From Synechococcus sp. MVIR-18-1 (GTDB lineage: Bacteria > Cyanobacteriota > Cyanobacteriia > PCC-6307 > Cyanobiaceae): 64,000 nt of DNA. The notes beneath the pieces were generated by a model that ran no database searches, was not told the DNA's origin, and saw nothing but the letters and a program-made list of their open reading frames with translations. Position 1 is the first letter of the stretch, and each line of letters starts with the position of its first letter. The DNA lies in the NCBI RefSeq assembly GCF_014279835.1, contig NZ_CP047942.1, positions 682,001-746,000 of the forward strand. The letters run 5' to 3'. Positions 10,961 to 18,969 of this stretch are shown here, one piece after another. The position numbers were made by a program, and so were the translations under genes.

Positions 10961-13900
10961 TCCAACCCCAACACCAGGTCAGCAACTTCACCTGAAAGGG
11001 CCATATTGGGCACACCAAGCTTAATCGTACCGTTAGTAGCATCATTGATAAACTTCAACGCAGAGAGGTTGGTACCATCCTCAATGGTGATTTCACCTGT
11101 ATATTTTGTGATTGTTCCAGCAAAAGCGTCTACTAGATCGGCTGCTTTCCCAGATAGAGCCCCCGAAGTATCTTTAAGTTCGATTTCTCCATTCGTTTCG
11201 GAGTTAATGTGTTTTAGTTGGTCAAGATTTGGTTTATCAGTAATGGTGATTTTCATACCGATAACACCTGATTCCGCTCTGACTGCTCCAGCAAATGCAG
11301 CATCTAAATCAGCGGCTGTTCCTGTAAGAGCGTGGTTGGGTTGTTTTAGAAATATGTCTCCCCCAGTTGCTATGGAATTAATTGTCTTTAGTTGAGATAC
11401 ATTTATAGCATCATTAATTGTAATTGGGCCAGTCCATACATTTATATCTCCTTTGAATGCATCAATAATATCATTTGCAATTCCTTTAGCGTGGGTGTTT
11501 GTTCTTTGAAGTACGATTTTACCTTTTGTTGCGTCATTAATAGTTTTTAATTCAGCAATAGTTGGTGCAGTTGAGAGAACAATTTGTGCGTCGTATTGAT
11601 GGTCTAAATTACCTGTCATTGCAGCAGCTACATCGATCGCAGTCCCAGTCAATGGGATATCATATCTGTTAAGAGTGATTCTGCCTGTCGTCGCATTGTT
11701 AATTGCTTTTAATTGTTTGAGATCATGTGGTGTAGTAAGATTTATATTTCCTGTGTATGTGCTTGTGAATGTTCCACTAAGTGCTGATTCGATATCAGTA
11801 GCTGAGCCAGTTAGCGGTACTGAGTAGTCGGTTAATGTGATTGTTCCTGTAGTCGCACCATTGATTGCTTTTAATTCAGCAAGGGTGTGCGCATTCTGAA
11901 TAGTGACTGGGCCTGTATATTGAGCTGCAAAATCTCCGCTTAGAGCATTTTTCACATCTGTAGCACTTCCTTTGAGTTCTACTTCATAATCTTTTAGCGT
12001 TATTGTTCCGCTTGTTCGTTGGTTAATTGATAACAACTGGCCTATATTATGCGTATCTTCAAGTTTTACATTGCCTTTGTAGTCAATTAAGTCATTAATT
12101 GTAGCCGCTACGTCTGATGAACCTCCTTCGAGTGCAATCGAATTGTCAAGTGTGATTTTACCGTCTTTAACAGCAGTAATCTTAGCGATTTCGCTAATTG
12201 TTGCCGCTGTCTCCAGTTTGATCACTCCTTTGTAGGTGTTTGGATCCATACCTTTAAGGGCTGCTGCAACTTTTGTGCCTGAGCCAGTAAGGGGTATGGT
12301 GTTGTCATGTAGGGTTATGGCACCTTCTGTATGATTGTTAATTATTTCGAGTTCATTTAACGTGTGGTTATCTGTAAATATGACGTTTCCTAAATATGGA
12401 CTTCCAAGATTTTCGGTTAGGACATCTTTGATATCAGCTGTTTTTCCATTTAGTGGCATTGAGTAATTCTTCAAGTTAATCTGACCACTTGTCGAGCCAG
12501 CTACAGCTTTTAATGTATTCAGATCATGATTATCAGTAAATGTTACTGATCCAATATGGCCTGTAATTCCTAATAACGCATGTCCAAGATCTGCATTCGT
12601 TCCTTCTAAAGGACCGCCTGGTTTTCCAAGTGTTATTGCACCAGTTGTTGCAGCATTAATTGCTTTGAGTTGAGTAACAGTCGGTTCATCAGTAATGGTG
12701 ACCGTACCCGTGTGGGGTGTAACTGTTCCGGCGAATGCGGCAACGAGATCAGCAGCTTTACCTTCTAGAGGACCGTTTGCATCAGCCAAAGTGATAGCAC
12801 CTGTAGTTTCTGCATTAATTTCCTTGAGTTGAGCAACCGTAGGAGCATCAGTAATTCTGACCGTACCCGTGTGGGTTGTAACTGTTCCAGCAAAACCAAG
12901 GATAATATCTGCAGCAGTACCTGAAAGCGCTCCGTCGGTCTTGCCAAGGGTAATCGCACCGTTCGATGCACCGTTAATTGTTCTTAGTTGACGAAGAGTT
13001 GGAGCGTCAGTAATTTTGATCGTACCAGTCTGAGCGGTGATAGCTCCATCCAATGCAGCTGCTAAATCTTCAGCAGTACCCTCTAGAGCATTGGTTACAT
13101 CATCGCGAGTAATCCTACCTGTTGTTTCTGCATTAATTGTTTTGAGCTGAGAAACAGTTGTAGCATCAGTAATTTTTACTGTGCCCGTGTGGGTTGTAAC
13201 TGTTCCGGCGAATGCGGCAACAAGATCGGCAGCAGTACCGCTTAGAGCACCGGTTGGATCACCAAGAGTGATCGCACCGGTTGTAGCACCATTAATTGCT
13301 TTTAATTGGGTAACGTCTGGGGCATTAGTAAGGGTTACAGCACCTGTATATGTAGCTGCGAAGGTTCCAGCCAATGCAGCTGTTACATCTGCAGAGCTAC
13401 CACTTAAATCAACAGTGTAATCATTAAGAGTGATAGTTCCACTTGTTGCATTATTAACTGTTTTAAGTTGCGCGAGAGTATGAACATCTGTGAAAGTGAC
13501 ATCACCTGAGTAGCCAGTTACACCTTTAAAGGCCGCTGAAAGATCAGATGAATTACCTGTAACTGCTATACCATTATTGCGTTGAATATGAACCCTGAGA
13601 GTTTCAACTTGTGAATTCAGAGAAGTTTGGACTGCATCAACGACAGTATCGAGAGCCGCAATCTCAGAGCTGAGGTTAGTTTTGGCTGTATCTACGACAG
13701 TATCGAGTGCTGCAATCTCAGAGCTGAGGTTAGTTTTGGCTGTATCTACGACAGTATCGAGTGCCGCGATTTCAGCACTGAGGTCAGTTTTAGCTGTATC
13801 TACGACAGTATCGAGTGCTGCGACATCATCTTTGACGCCTTTGATTTCAGAACTGAGATTAGTTTTAGCTGTATCTACAACAGTATCGAGTGCTGCGATT

Positions 13901-16521
13901 TCAGCACTGAGGTCAGTTTTAGCTGTATCAACAACAGTATCAAGTGCCGCGATTTCAGCACTGAGGTCAGTTTTAGCTGTATCAACAACAGTATCGAGTG
14001 TAGCTACGTCAGTTTTGACGTTACCAACATCAGTTTTAACGCCAGCGATATCAGTTTGGACATCGGTTTTGAGTGTAGCGACGTCAGTTTTGACGTTACC
14101 AACATCAGTTTTAACGCCAGCGATATCAGTTTGGACATCATTGATCAAATTTGCAGTTGTGTCAATTTTGCCTTCCATTACCTGAAGTTTGTCGTCAATC
14201 GATTCTGTGTCAAAGCCAAACACATCATTAGCATGTAAACCACTAAACTGCTTCGTGGTTTTGTTGTAGGTAATCCCAGCAACAGATGTTTTTTCATCAA
14301 TTATCAGATGCTTGAGAGCTTCTGATTCACTGTAATTTAATTCAATTTTTCTAGTTGGCGTTGAACCGAATACAGTGGAGCTTTCCTGGAACTCAACATC
14401 TACATTTGTTGGTAAACTCCCAGATTCAATATATTCTTGTATTGCAGATGACCTGTCTCTGATAATAAGTTTGGTTTTGTTCGCAGTATTGACCTCGATC
14501 GTGCGTTGTCCAATCCTTTCTGCTTGTGCAGCTGTAACCGTGAGTGTGCCATCAGCCCCACCGGATGCAAGGTCTAATTTAACAACTCTGTCATCCAAGA
14601 GGTTGTAATTAAGGGCATTAATGATATTGGTTTCTGAATCCGCAATAATTACTTCATCATTGTTGTATGCAGGTAAGTTCCTGAATTGATCAACTGTTAA
14701 TACAAGATTTGGTGCCGACTTAACAGTTATGTCTTTTACATTAGCGTTAACAGCTTGCATCAGCATGGAACCAATTCCAGCACTCGTGTCTGAAATCAAT
14801 ACAGCTCCAGTTATTCTTCCATCTAATTTATCAGCTTCTGCAGCAGATAAGGTTATCTCTCCTCCATCGGTGATTTGGAATGTTACTCCGTTTTTTAATC
14901 CCGAGAAATTTGTACCGAATTGTGTGAAGAGATCTTTTAGTTGAGCGGCGGTACCAAGAACAGTGATTTCAACATTTTTAAGGCTATTAAAAGCATTACT
15001 AGTATCTCCACCTGTGATTTGCAGGTACTGTGACAAAGTTAAATCAATCTGTGTTCCAGTTGTACTGTTTAGAGCTTTAACATCTTTGAATGAATTTAGA
15101 ACATCAGGGTCTTGTGTTACAAGTAAATTTTGTATATTTACTGCTGAATCAGATATTCTTACTTTATTTTCGAATGTTGCGTTGATCTTTGCAAGCTCTG
15201 TAAACTCGTTAGCGGTAACGGATGTGCCTGAGAAATTTATTTGAAGTGAAGGAGCGGAACTACGAGTATCTAAGTCTGCTGACAGATTTCTCAGAGTATG
15301 AATATCTGAGGTTGTAACATTGTTTATGGTTAGGGTGTCAATGTTGTTAATTAAATTTGGACCTTGCGAACCAGGTGTTTTGGCAACGAGCTTTAGGTCA
15401 ACAAGAAGCCCTAGATCTTTTAGATTTTGAGTTCCGTCGCTAACTAGTTCAATAGAAACATCTCCACCTCCTGTATTGACAATTTCGGTACCTCTGTGAT
15501 TACTCCAGAACATTACCTGAGTTACTGTATCAAGCTTTATAAAGGTTTTTGCATCAAGTTTTAAGGTTTTATTATCTGAGATTTCAACTTTATTAAAGGA
15601 AGCAGTTTGTCCTTCAGTTAACTGTGGAAGGACGAGACTCAAATTTGTGCTGCTATCTTTAAGAACTATATTATTACCACCCTGTGTATATGGTGTTACT
15701 CCCATTCTTGGCAATGAAAGAGATTGTGATGTATTTAGACTTCCACTCTCTGACCAATAGTTGTAACCATCAGCGTGAAGTGTAGGTGCTGTGGACTTTG
15801 TGGCGAGATATTCGGAAGTATTTCCTATCTCGACCTTGCCTGTTTCAGGTATATCAGTTGGCTTATAGGGTTTGACCTTCGAGGCAATGTTTTTTGGAAG
15901 GTTTTGAGATGTTCTTGTTAAATTGGTATCGGATTTATTCTCAATATCAGCCAATATGCTTGGAGTATTTTTTAAAATATCTGCAAATTCAGTCGCTGTT
16001 AAGCTTACTTTTACTGTTCCTTCAAAGTCACTTACTGCTGTGGGAGTGGAACCTGAAGAACTGATAGTTAAAGTAGGCGATTTACCAAAGCCTTCTCTGC
16101 TTGAAGCTATTAATATATTCCCATCTAATGTTAATACAGAATTATCACTACTTGAAGAACTGTATGTATTAAGTATTGCATCGCTACCACCATTTTTAAT
16201 TAAATCCTTAGAGGCGATTTGTGCCCCATCTAAACTAGATAAACTAGGTTCATCAATAAATGTTAAACCAGCAGTTCGGATTGCAGCTACCGCTGAATCA
16301 CTAATGGAAAGATCTGTACCTTTATTTAATGCTAGTTGAACTGTTGCTCCTGCATTTTTAACCGCGACAACGCTTGCAGCTGTAGTTGATGTAGAGAAAT
16401 CGTTGAAATCAGCGCTAGTGCCTACAACAATGACTCTGTCAATTCCACGCGCTGTTACTACTTCCTTGACACCACCAAGCTTAATACCTTCAAGACTTAC
16501 CAGAAGAGTAGAAGAGTTCAT
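6880..16521 (-). CDS. Giant repetitive secreted/surface protein, N-terminal part (frameshifted near 6924)
   Basis: About 3,210 residues from ATG 16521 (a TTG two codons earlier is also open). No Sec signal peptide is present, as expected for a type I secretion substrate. The order is: a non-repetitive N-terminal region of about 790 residues rich in Ser/Thr/Asp/Asn; a coiled-coil block at about 795-980; an array of roughly 54-residue units at about 985-1860; then alternating 59- and 106-residue units to the end. Composition is dominated by Ala, Thr, Val, Ser, Asp and Asn, with almost no Cys. The last 16 residues are out of frame with the repeats because one base is missing relative to sister repeats. 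SwmB of swimming Synechococcus and other giant cell-surface proteins are comparable in size and style; the function here is unknown. Adhesion, motility or grazer defence are all possible. Confidence 0.85.
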   Translation of the reverse strand: MNSSTLLVSLEGIKLGGVKEVVTARGIDRVIVVGTSADFNDFSTSTTAASVVAVKNAGATVQLALNKGTDLSISDSAVAAIRTAGLTFIDEPSLSSLDGAQIASKDLIKNGGSDAILNTYSSSSSDNSVLTLDGNILIASSREGFGKSPTLTISSSGSTPTAVSDFEGTVKVSLTATEFADILKNTPSILADIENKSDTNLTRTSQNLPKNIASKVKPYKPTDIPETGKVEIGNTSEYLATKSTAPTLHADGYNYWSESGSLNTSQSLSLPRMGVTPYTQGGNNIVLKDSSTNLSLVLPQLTEGQTASFNKVEISDNKTLKLDAKTFIKLDTVTQVMFWSNHRGTEIVNTGGGDVSIELVSDGTQNLKDLGLLVDLKLVAKTPGSQGPNLINNIDTLTINNVTTSDIHTLRNLSADLDTRSSAPSLQINFSGTSVTANEFTELAKINATFENKVRISDSAVNIQNLLVTQDPDVLNSFKDVKALNSTTGTQIDLTLSQYLQITGGDTSNAFNSLKNVEITVLGTAAQLKDLFTQFGTNFSGLKNGVTFQITDGGEITLSAAEADKLDGRITGAVLISDTSAGIGSMLMQAVNANVKDITVKSAPNLVLTVDQFRNLPAYNNDEVIIADSETNIINALNYNLLDDRVVKLDLASGGADGTLTVTAAQAERIGQRTIEVNTANKTKLIIRDRSSAIQEYIESGSLPTNVDVEFQESSTVFGSTPTRKIELNYSESEALKHLIIDEKTSVAGITYNKTTKQFSGLHANDVFGFDTESIDDKLQVMEGKIDTTANLINDVQTDIAGVKTDVGNVKTDVATLKTDVQTDIAGVKTDVGNVKTDVATLDTVVDTAKTDLSAEIAALDTVVDTAKTDLSAEIAALDTVVDTAKTNLSSEIKGVKDDVAALDTVVDTAKTDLSAEIAALDTVVDTAKTNLSSEIAALDTVVDTAKTNLSSEIAALDTVVDAVQTSLNSQVETLRVHIQRNNGIAVTGNSSDLSAAFKGVTGYSGDVTFTDVHTLAQLKTVNNATSGTITLNDYTVDLSGSSADVTAALAGTFAATYTGAVTLTNAPDVTQLKAINGATTGAITLGDPTGALSGTAADLVAAFAGTVTTHTGTVKITDATTVSQLKTINAETTGRITRDDVTNALEGTAEDLAAALDGAITAQTGTIKITDAPTLRQLRTINGASNGAITLGKTDGALSGTAADIILGFAGTVTTHTGTVRITDAPTVAQLKEINAETTGAITLADANGPLEGKAADLVAAFAGTVTPHTGTVTITDEPTVTQLKAINAATTGAITLGKPGGPLEGTNADLGHALLGITGHIGSVTFTDNHDLNTLKAVAGSTSGQINLKNYSMPLNGKTADIKDVLTENLGSPYLGNVIFTDNHTLNELEIINNHTEGAITLHDNTIPLTGSGTKVAAALKGMDPNTYKGVIKLETAATISEIAKITAVKDGKITLDNSIALEGGSSDVAATINDLIDYKGNVKLEDTHNIGQLLSINQRTSGTITLKDYEVELKGSATDVKNALSGDFAAQYTGPVTIQNAHTLAELKAINGATTGTITLTDYSVPLTGSATDIESALSGTFTSTYTGNINLTTPHDLKQLKAINNATTGRITLNRYDIPLTGTAIDVAAAMTGNLDHQYDAQIVLSTAPTIAELKTINDATKGKIVLQRTNTHAKGIANDIIDAFKGDINVWTGPITINDAINVSQLKTINSIATGGDIFLKQPNHALTGTAADLDAAFAGAVRAESGVIGMKITITDKPNLDQLKHINSETNGEIELKDTSGALSGKAADLVDAFAGTITKYTGEITIEDGTNLSALKFINDATNGTIKLGVPNMALSGEVADLVLGLDGITSHTGPITITNAKDDAITAADLIKIGGATTGTVTVTNAIAITGTTTEVNAALLSGSSVVDAPKATVTITGNPSVTQLNSIAAKTDGVVTATLAPDTLTNLGALATDSTDNITVTVNDNAGTAVTAANLSALGNKTAGTVTVSKAVAITGSKTELTAALVTAGSKVVVSDAVVTVNDADATAVTAKELSDIGGATAGTVTVSNAVAISGTESEVTAALVTESSKVVAAKATATISGNPAITKLNTIAAETTGVVKATLAADTLANLGALNTASTDDITVTVNDNAGTAVTAANLSALGNKTAGTVTVQNPVAITGSAAEVTAALVTEGSKVEVNKATVTITGNPSISELNAIATKTTGVITTTLANGKVADFNSLATAATDDISITLTDADGDALAAADLSTLAGKTNKTISLDKAVVISGTSSEINTALAGTEVKASKALVSFSDNPSIALLNTIAGKTTGAVTATLAPDTLANLEGLTTDPTDKISITVGDGNGAEIAATKLSALGGKTGTPVSVANAIAISGTESEVTAALVTEGSRVVAAKATATISGNPDISKLNAIALKTTGAITTTLAAGKLASFGTLDTDSADKITVTVNDADGDALAAADLSALGSKTAGTVSVTKAVAITGSAAELTAALVNANTRVEVIDAVVTVNDNSGTLTAKALSDIGGATTGTVTVTNAVAITGTTAEVLAALVSGGSEVVAAKATVTITGSPTVSDLNKIAAKTDGVITATLAADSLQNLGALTTASTDNITVTVNDADATAVTATDLSTLGGKTAGTVTVTNAVAISGTESEVTAALVTSGSKVVAAKATATISGNPAITKLNDIALKTTGVITTTLADGSLASFGALATDSTDNIKVTVNDADGTAVAATDLSALGNKTAGTVDVSKAVAITGSAAELTAALVTPGSGVGVTNAVVTVNDADATAVTAKELSAIGAATTGTVTVTNAVAITGSKTELKAALVTPLTRVEVTDAVVTVNDADGTAVTAKELSDIGGATTGTVTVTNAVAISGTESEVTAALVTASSKVVAAKATATISGNPAITKLNDIANKTTGVITTTLADGSLASFGALATDSADKITVTVNDADGTAVTATDLSTLGGKTAGTVTVSEAVAITGSKTELTAALVTAGSKVVVSDAVVTVNDNAGTAFTAKELSDIGAATTGTVTVTKSVAITGSKTELTAALVTTGSKVVAATSVVTVNDADSTAITAKELSDIGAATAGTVTVTNAVAISGTESEVTAALVTESSKVVAAKATATISGNSAITKLNAIAAETTGVVKATLAADTLTNLGALATDSTDDITVTVNDNAGTAVTAANLSALGNKTAGTVTVSKALRLQDLRLNSLLPW
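10960..13575 (-). repeat. Older, diverged ~54-residue repeats in the giant protein
   Basis: Units follow the pattern GALSGTAADLVAAFAG, TVTTHTGTVKITDA, xxVxQLKxINAETTGxITL. They share the skeleton of the C-terminal repeats (a GT/GS turn, then a short helix L-x-A-A-L/F, then strands) but are much more diverged from one another. The array therefore looks older at this end and recently amplified at the other. Confidence 0.75.
13580..14150 (-). repeat. Coiled-coil repeat block (18- and 25-residue units)
   Basis: At about residues 795-980 of the giant protein. Two copies of a 25-residue unit (TDIAGVKTDVGNVKTDVATL) are followed by seven copies of an 18-residue unit (AALDTVVDTAKTDLSAEI). Hydrophobic residues recur every 3-4 positions, so an extended helical stalk is expected between the N-terminal domain and the beta-rich arrays. 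The DNA repeats are 54 bp and closely similar. Confidence 0.85.
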
Positions 16522-16527
16522 TGCCAA

Positions 16528-16768
16528 TATGCAGTCTTAATCATTGGATGGTATTTGACCTCTGGTGACGTGTTTTCTCGCTTGTACCACTAAATAGTTT
16601 GGCTCCAATATGTACTTGCTGTTCGAGATAGCGGCATAAATGCTTACTTGCTTACCCGATTAATGGGTTATTTATACCCATTTATAGGTATTTACACCTT
16701 AGAACGTATTATTTATTTATTTATTTTTGATAGATTGAGCTTATAATCTGAACAGATTCTTTGGGCAG
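16528..16768. promoter_or_regulatory. Divergent control region between the giant gene and a LysR-like gene
   Basis: About 240 bp, AT-rich. It contains three interlocking copies of a short element: ACCC at 16654, GGGT at 16665 and ACCC at 16676. Together they make two overlapping inverted repeats (16654-16668 and 16665-16679), then four TTTA/ATTT units near 16711-16728. LysR-type regulators usually bind the shared region between themselves and a divergent target, so these palindromes are candidate operator sites. No confident -10/-35 pair was assigned. Confidence 0.3.
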
Positions 16769-17284
16769 TTGCCTGATCCTTGGCTTGATTTTTTTGTTTT
16801 CGACTGGGTCCTTCTGACTGGTTCCACAACTTCTGCTGCCGATAGTTTGACGCTCCCTCAAAGCACGGTTTCAAGGCGTTTCAGGTCATTCTCTTCTCAA
16901 CATCCCGTTGAAGTCAGGCGTCAAGGTAATGCTTATTCGATCATCTCTGGTGCTGACTACGTAAGCCAAATGAGATTTCTGTTTGCGCGGTTTCGGAGTC
17001 TTACTAGTCAGTTTACTTGGGCAATTCCTGGTCCATTTCATTCCTCTATAGCTCCAAGGTTTCTTCCTGGTTTTGCAATATCTCTCGATCATGAATCCTA
17101 TCCGAACTACTCTAAGTTGCTTGCTGATCGGTATCTTGATATCGTATATTCTCCTGGTTTTTCGGATCCTTCAGATGGCCTTCCATTCCTTTCTTCAGAG
17201 CAGTACTCGGCTGACAGTGACACCTGTCTCAGCCTTCTCAAGTTTCGTGCAAATTTAAAAAGTAGCTTTCTTGATGTTCTTTAA
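16769..17284 (+). CDS. Short LysR-like helix-turn-helix protein, possibly degraded
   Basis: 171 residues. Residues about 10-55 resemble the winged HTH of LysR-type regulators: FDWVLLTGSTTSAADSLTLP, then QSTVSRRFRSF as the recognition helix. The remaining 115 residues contain pieces that could belong to an effector domain (YLDIVYSPGF), but the protein is about half the usual 300 residues. There is no ATG in the open stretch; TTG 16769 is the best start after the upstream stop at 16736. Low GC and the odd start suggest a decaying or unusual gene. It is divergent from the giant secreted protein and may control it; that is inference from position. Confidence 0.5.
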   Translation: MPDPWLDFFVFDWVLLTGSTTSAADSLTLPQSTVSRRFRSFSSQHPVEVRRQGNAYSIISGADYVSQMRFLFARFRSLTSQFTWAIPGPFHSSIAPRFLPGFAISLDHESYPNYSKLLADRYLDIVYSPGFSDPSDGLPFLSSEQYSADSDTCLSLLKFRANLKSSFLDVL

Positions 17285-17920
17285 GAAATTTTGAATACGT
17301 CTGTTTGTTTATCCTCTCTGTGACGTCGCCCTTGTGTAGGAATCAATATTCTTTTTTGATTTTTTGATTTTTTGATTTTTTGATTTTTTGATTTTTTGAT
17401 TTTTTGATTTTTTGATTTTTTGATTTTATTGTCTTGTTTCCAGTATCTATTCCTTCTTAGTATCGCTTGAACTTGGTATATTTGTGAGATTGATTTTATT
17501 TGTTTGTTTCGGTCGTTATTGCTGATTCTTCATTCTTGAATTGATTTTTGTATTTGTCAGTTTTAGTTTGTTCTTTGTTTTCCTTATCGTTCGCTTTTCT
17601 GTTGTTTGCTGATGATCCCGAAACCTTTTGTATTCGTTTGCTTCTGTTATATTTCTGTCACATTTGAGGCTTAGTTTTCAAGTAGTATTGTTATTAGTGA
17701 TTCTTTTGCAGTTTTTTAATCTTTCTTGTTTGTATTGATCTCTTGTTTTTAATGTCTTTAGCCCATGTCCAATCTGAACTCTATCGAAGTCGATTCATGC
17801 TTGACGCCTGTTTTGCTGATGCCTTTCTCACCATTTTGGTCGTTGTCCCAGCTCATTTCGCATGGATCTCAAGCCCCTCCGCTAGTCGTCCTGCAGAATT
17901 GAACTATCTGGGAAGATGAG
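17285..17920. other. T-rich gene-free stretch in the accessory region
   Basis: About 640 bp between the LysR-like gene and sodT. The plus strand is extremely rich in T and poor in A over roughly 17,330-17,760, with no convincing reading frame on either strand. It includes a tandem octamer repeat. A 45-codon frame at 17765-17902 is open but looks like no protein I recognise. GC content rises sharply after about 17.8 kb, so this stretch marks the edge of the AT-rich island. Confidence 0.6.
17352..17423. repeat. Nine tandem copies of TTTTTTGA
   Basis: A perfect 8-bp unit repeated nine times (72 bp) with no interruptions. There are no spacers, so this is not a CRISPR array. Such a simple repeat can change copy number by slippage. 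It lies outside any coding region I can support. Confidence 0.95.
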
Positions 17921-18589
17921 TTGTTGATCAGTGTTTTGACGGGCTTCGCGGCAGGTGCTGTGCACGTTGTTGGGGGTGCTGATCATTTGGTCGCGATGGC
18001 CCCCTTTTCCCTAAGGCGACCGTTGCAGGCCGTGAAGTCAGGAATGGCTTGGGGCGGCGGCCACTCGCTTGGGGTGGTGTTGCTCGGTGTTGTTGCGATC
18101 TTTTTTAAAGATCTGATCCACGCCGAAAGCATGTCGGCATGGGCTGAATTTTTAGTGGGGGTGTCGTTGCTTGTGATTGGCGCTCTCGCCATTCGAACCG
18201 CGTTTGGCTTGGAGTTGCATACCCATGACCATCACCACGATGGTTCGGCCTTGCATCGCCATCTCCATCTGCATCTTCGCGGGCAAAGCAACCATCGCCG
18301 CCATGCGCATGCGGCATCGGGCCTTGGCTTGCTCCATGGCTTGGCTGGTGCCGGGCATTTATTGGCCGTGATCCCAGCGCTTGCGCTGCCGGTTCATGGT
18401 GCCGTTTTGTACTTAGTTGCTTATTTGTGCGGGTCAATGGGCGCGATGCTCGCCGTGGTGAGCACCCTCTCCATGCTCACGATGCGCAGCAGCGCTCGTT
18501 TCCTGCCGCTGTTAGTGGGCTGTACCGGTGGATTGTCGATCGTGACAGGAGCGATCTGGCTCCAGAAAACATCAGCTGCCTTGTTTTAA
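17921..18589 (+). CDS. sodT: SodT-type putative nickel permease
   Basis: 222 residues with about six membrane segments and a central His-rich loop (HTHDHHHDGSALHRHLHLH, residues about 97-125) that suits binding of a divalent metal. It resembles the UreH/HupE/NiCoT transporter group and has the motif HVVGGADHLVA at the N-terminus, like the HxxxxDH metal motif of nickel permeases. It faces sodX and sodN, with its 3' end overlapping sodX by 18 bp. This is the usual neighbourhood of SodT in marine cyanobacteria, where it is thought to supply nickel to the superoxide dismutase. Start taken as TTG 17921 behind GGAAG; TTG 17924 is equally open, and no ATG is available. Confidence 0.8.
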   Translation: MLISVLTGFAAGAVHVVGGADHLVAMAPFSLRRPLQAVKSGMAWGGGHSLGVVLLGVVAIFFKDLIHAESMSAWAEFLVGVSLLVIGALAIRTAFGLELHTHDHHHDGSALHRHLHLHLRGQSNHRRHAHAASGLGLLHGLAGAGHLLAVIPALALPVHGAVLYLVAYLCGSMGAMLAVVSTLSMLTMRSSARFLPLLVGCTGGLSIVTGAIWLQKTSAALF

Positions 18590-18922
18590 CGGCGTTGAGG
18601 CGAGGGCCACAACTTCTCCGATTAAGCAGCTCTGCGAAATGCTTCCCCATTGCCGGCTGTCTGTGCTGGCATCTGGACAGTCACCGAGGATGGTGATCTG
18701 ATTGTCAGCGACAGAGCTCAGCCGTTTGATCACCCGGAGTGAAGGCTGTTGGGGATGGATGCAAACGATGATGGATCCAATGGCGGGGAGCTCAGAGTGT
18801 TGATTGAGGGGCCGCACGATGACGCGGTCCTTGGGTTTCAGCGTTGGCCACATCGAATACCCCTTCACTTGCATGACGCGTCGCCGGCCACAAAAAAACA
18901 GCAGTAGGTCGAGAAGACCCAC
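18572..18922 (-). CDS. sodX: Nickel superoxide dismutase maturation protease
   Basis: 116 residues of the S26 signal-peptidase-like family. A short hydrophobic N-terminus (LLDLLLFFCG) is followed by GYSMWPTL with the catalytic Ser, and LRVIKRLSS with the likely base Lys. The family removes the N-terminal extension of SodN so that the nickel-binding His becomes residue 1. It starts at GTG 18922, 47 bp after sodN and in the same direction, so an operon sodN-sodX is likely. Confidence 0.9.
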   Translation of the reverse strand: MGLLDLLLFFCGRRRVMQVKGYSMWPTLKPKDRVIVRPLNQHSELPAIGSIIVCIHPQQPSLRVIKRLSSVADNQITILGDCPDASTDSRQWGSISQSCLIGEVVALASTPLKQGS

Positions 18923-18969
18923 TGCTGCAAGAGATGGTTGAGATCCTGATGAAGAGCTCAGAACCTGAC

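Noticed and set aside
13627-14238. Plus-strand open frame of about 200 residues with repeated Cys-rich units
   Set aside because: Mirror of the coiled-coil DNA repeats; its regular pattern only reflects the sense-strand repeat.
17352-17423. Possible CRISPR array
   Set aside because: The unit is 8 bp with no spacers; it is a simple tandem repeat, and no cas genes are present.
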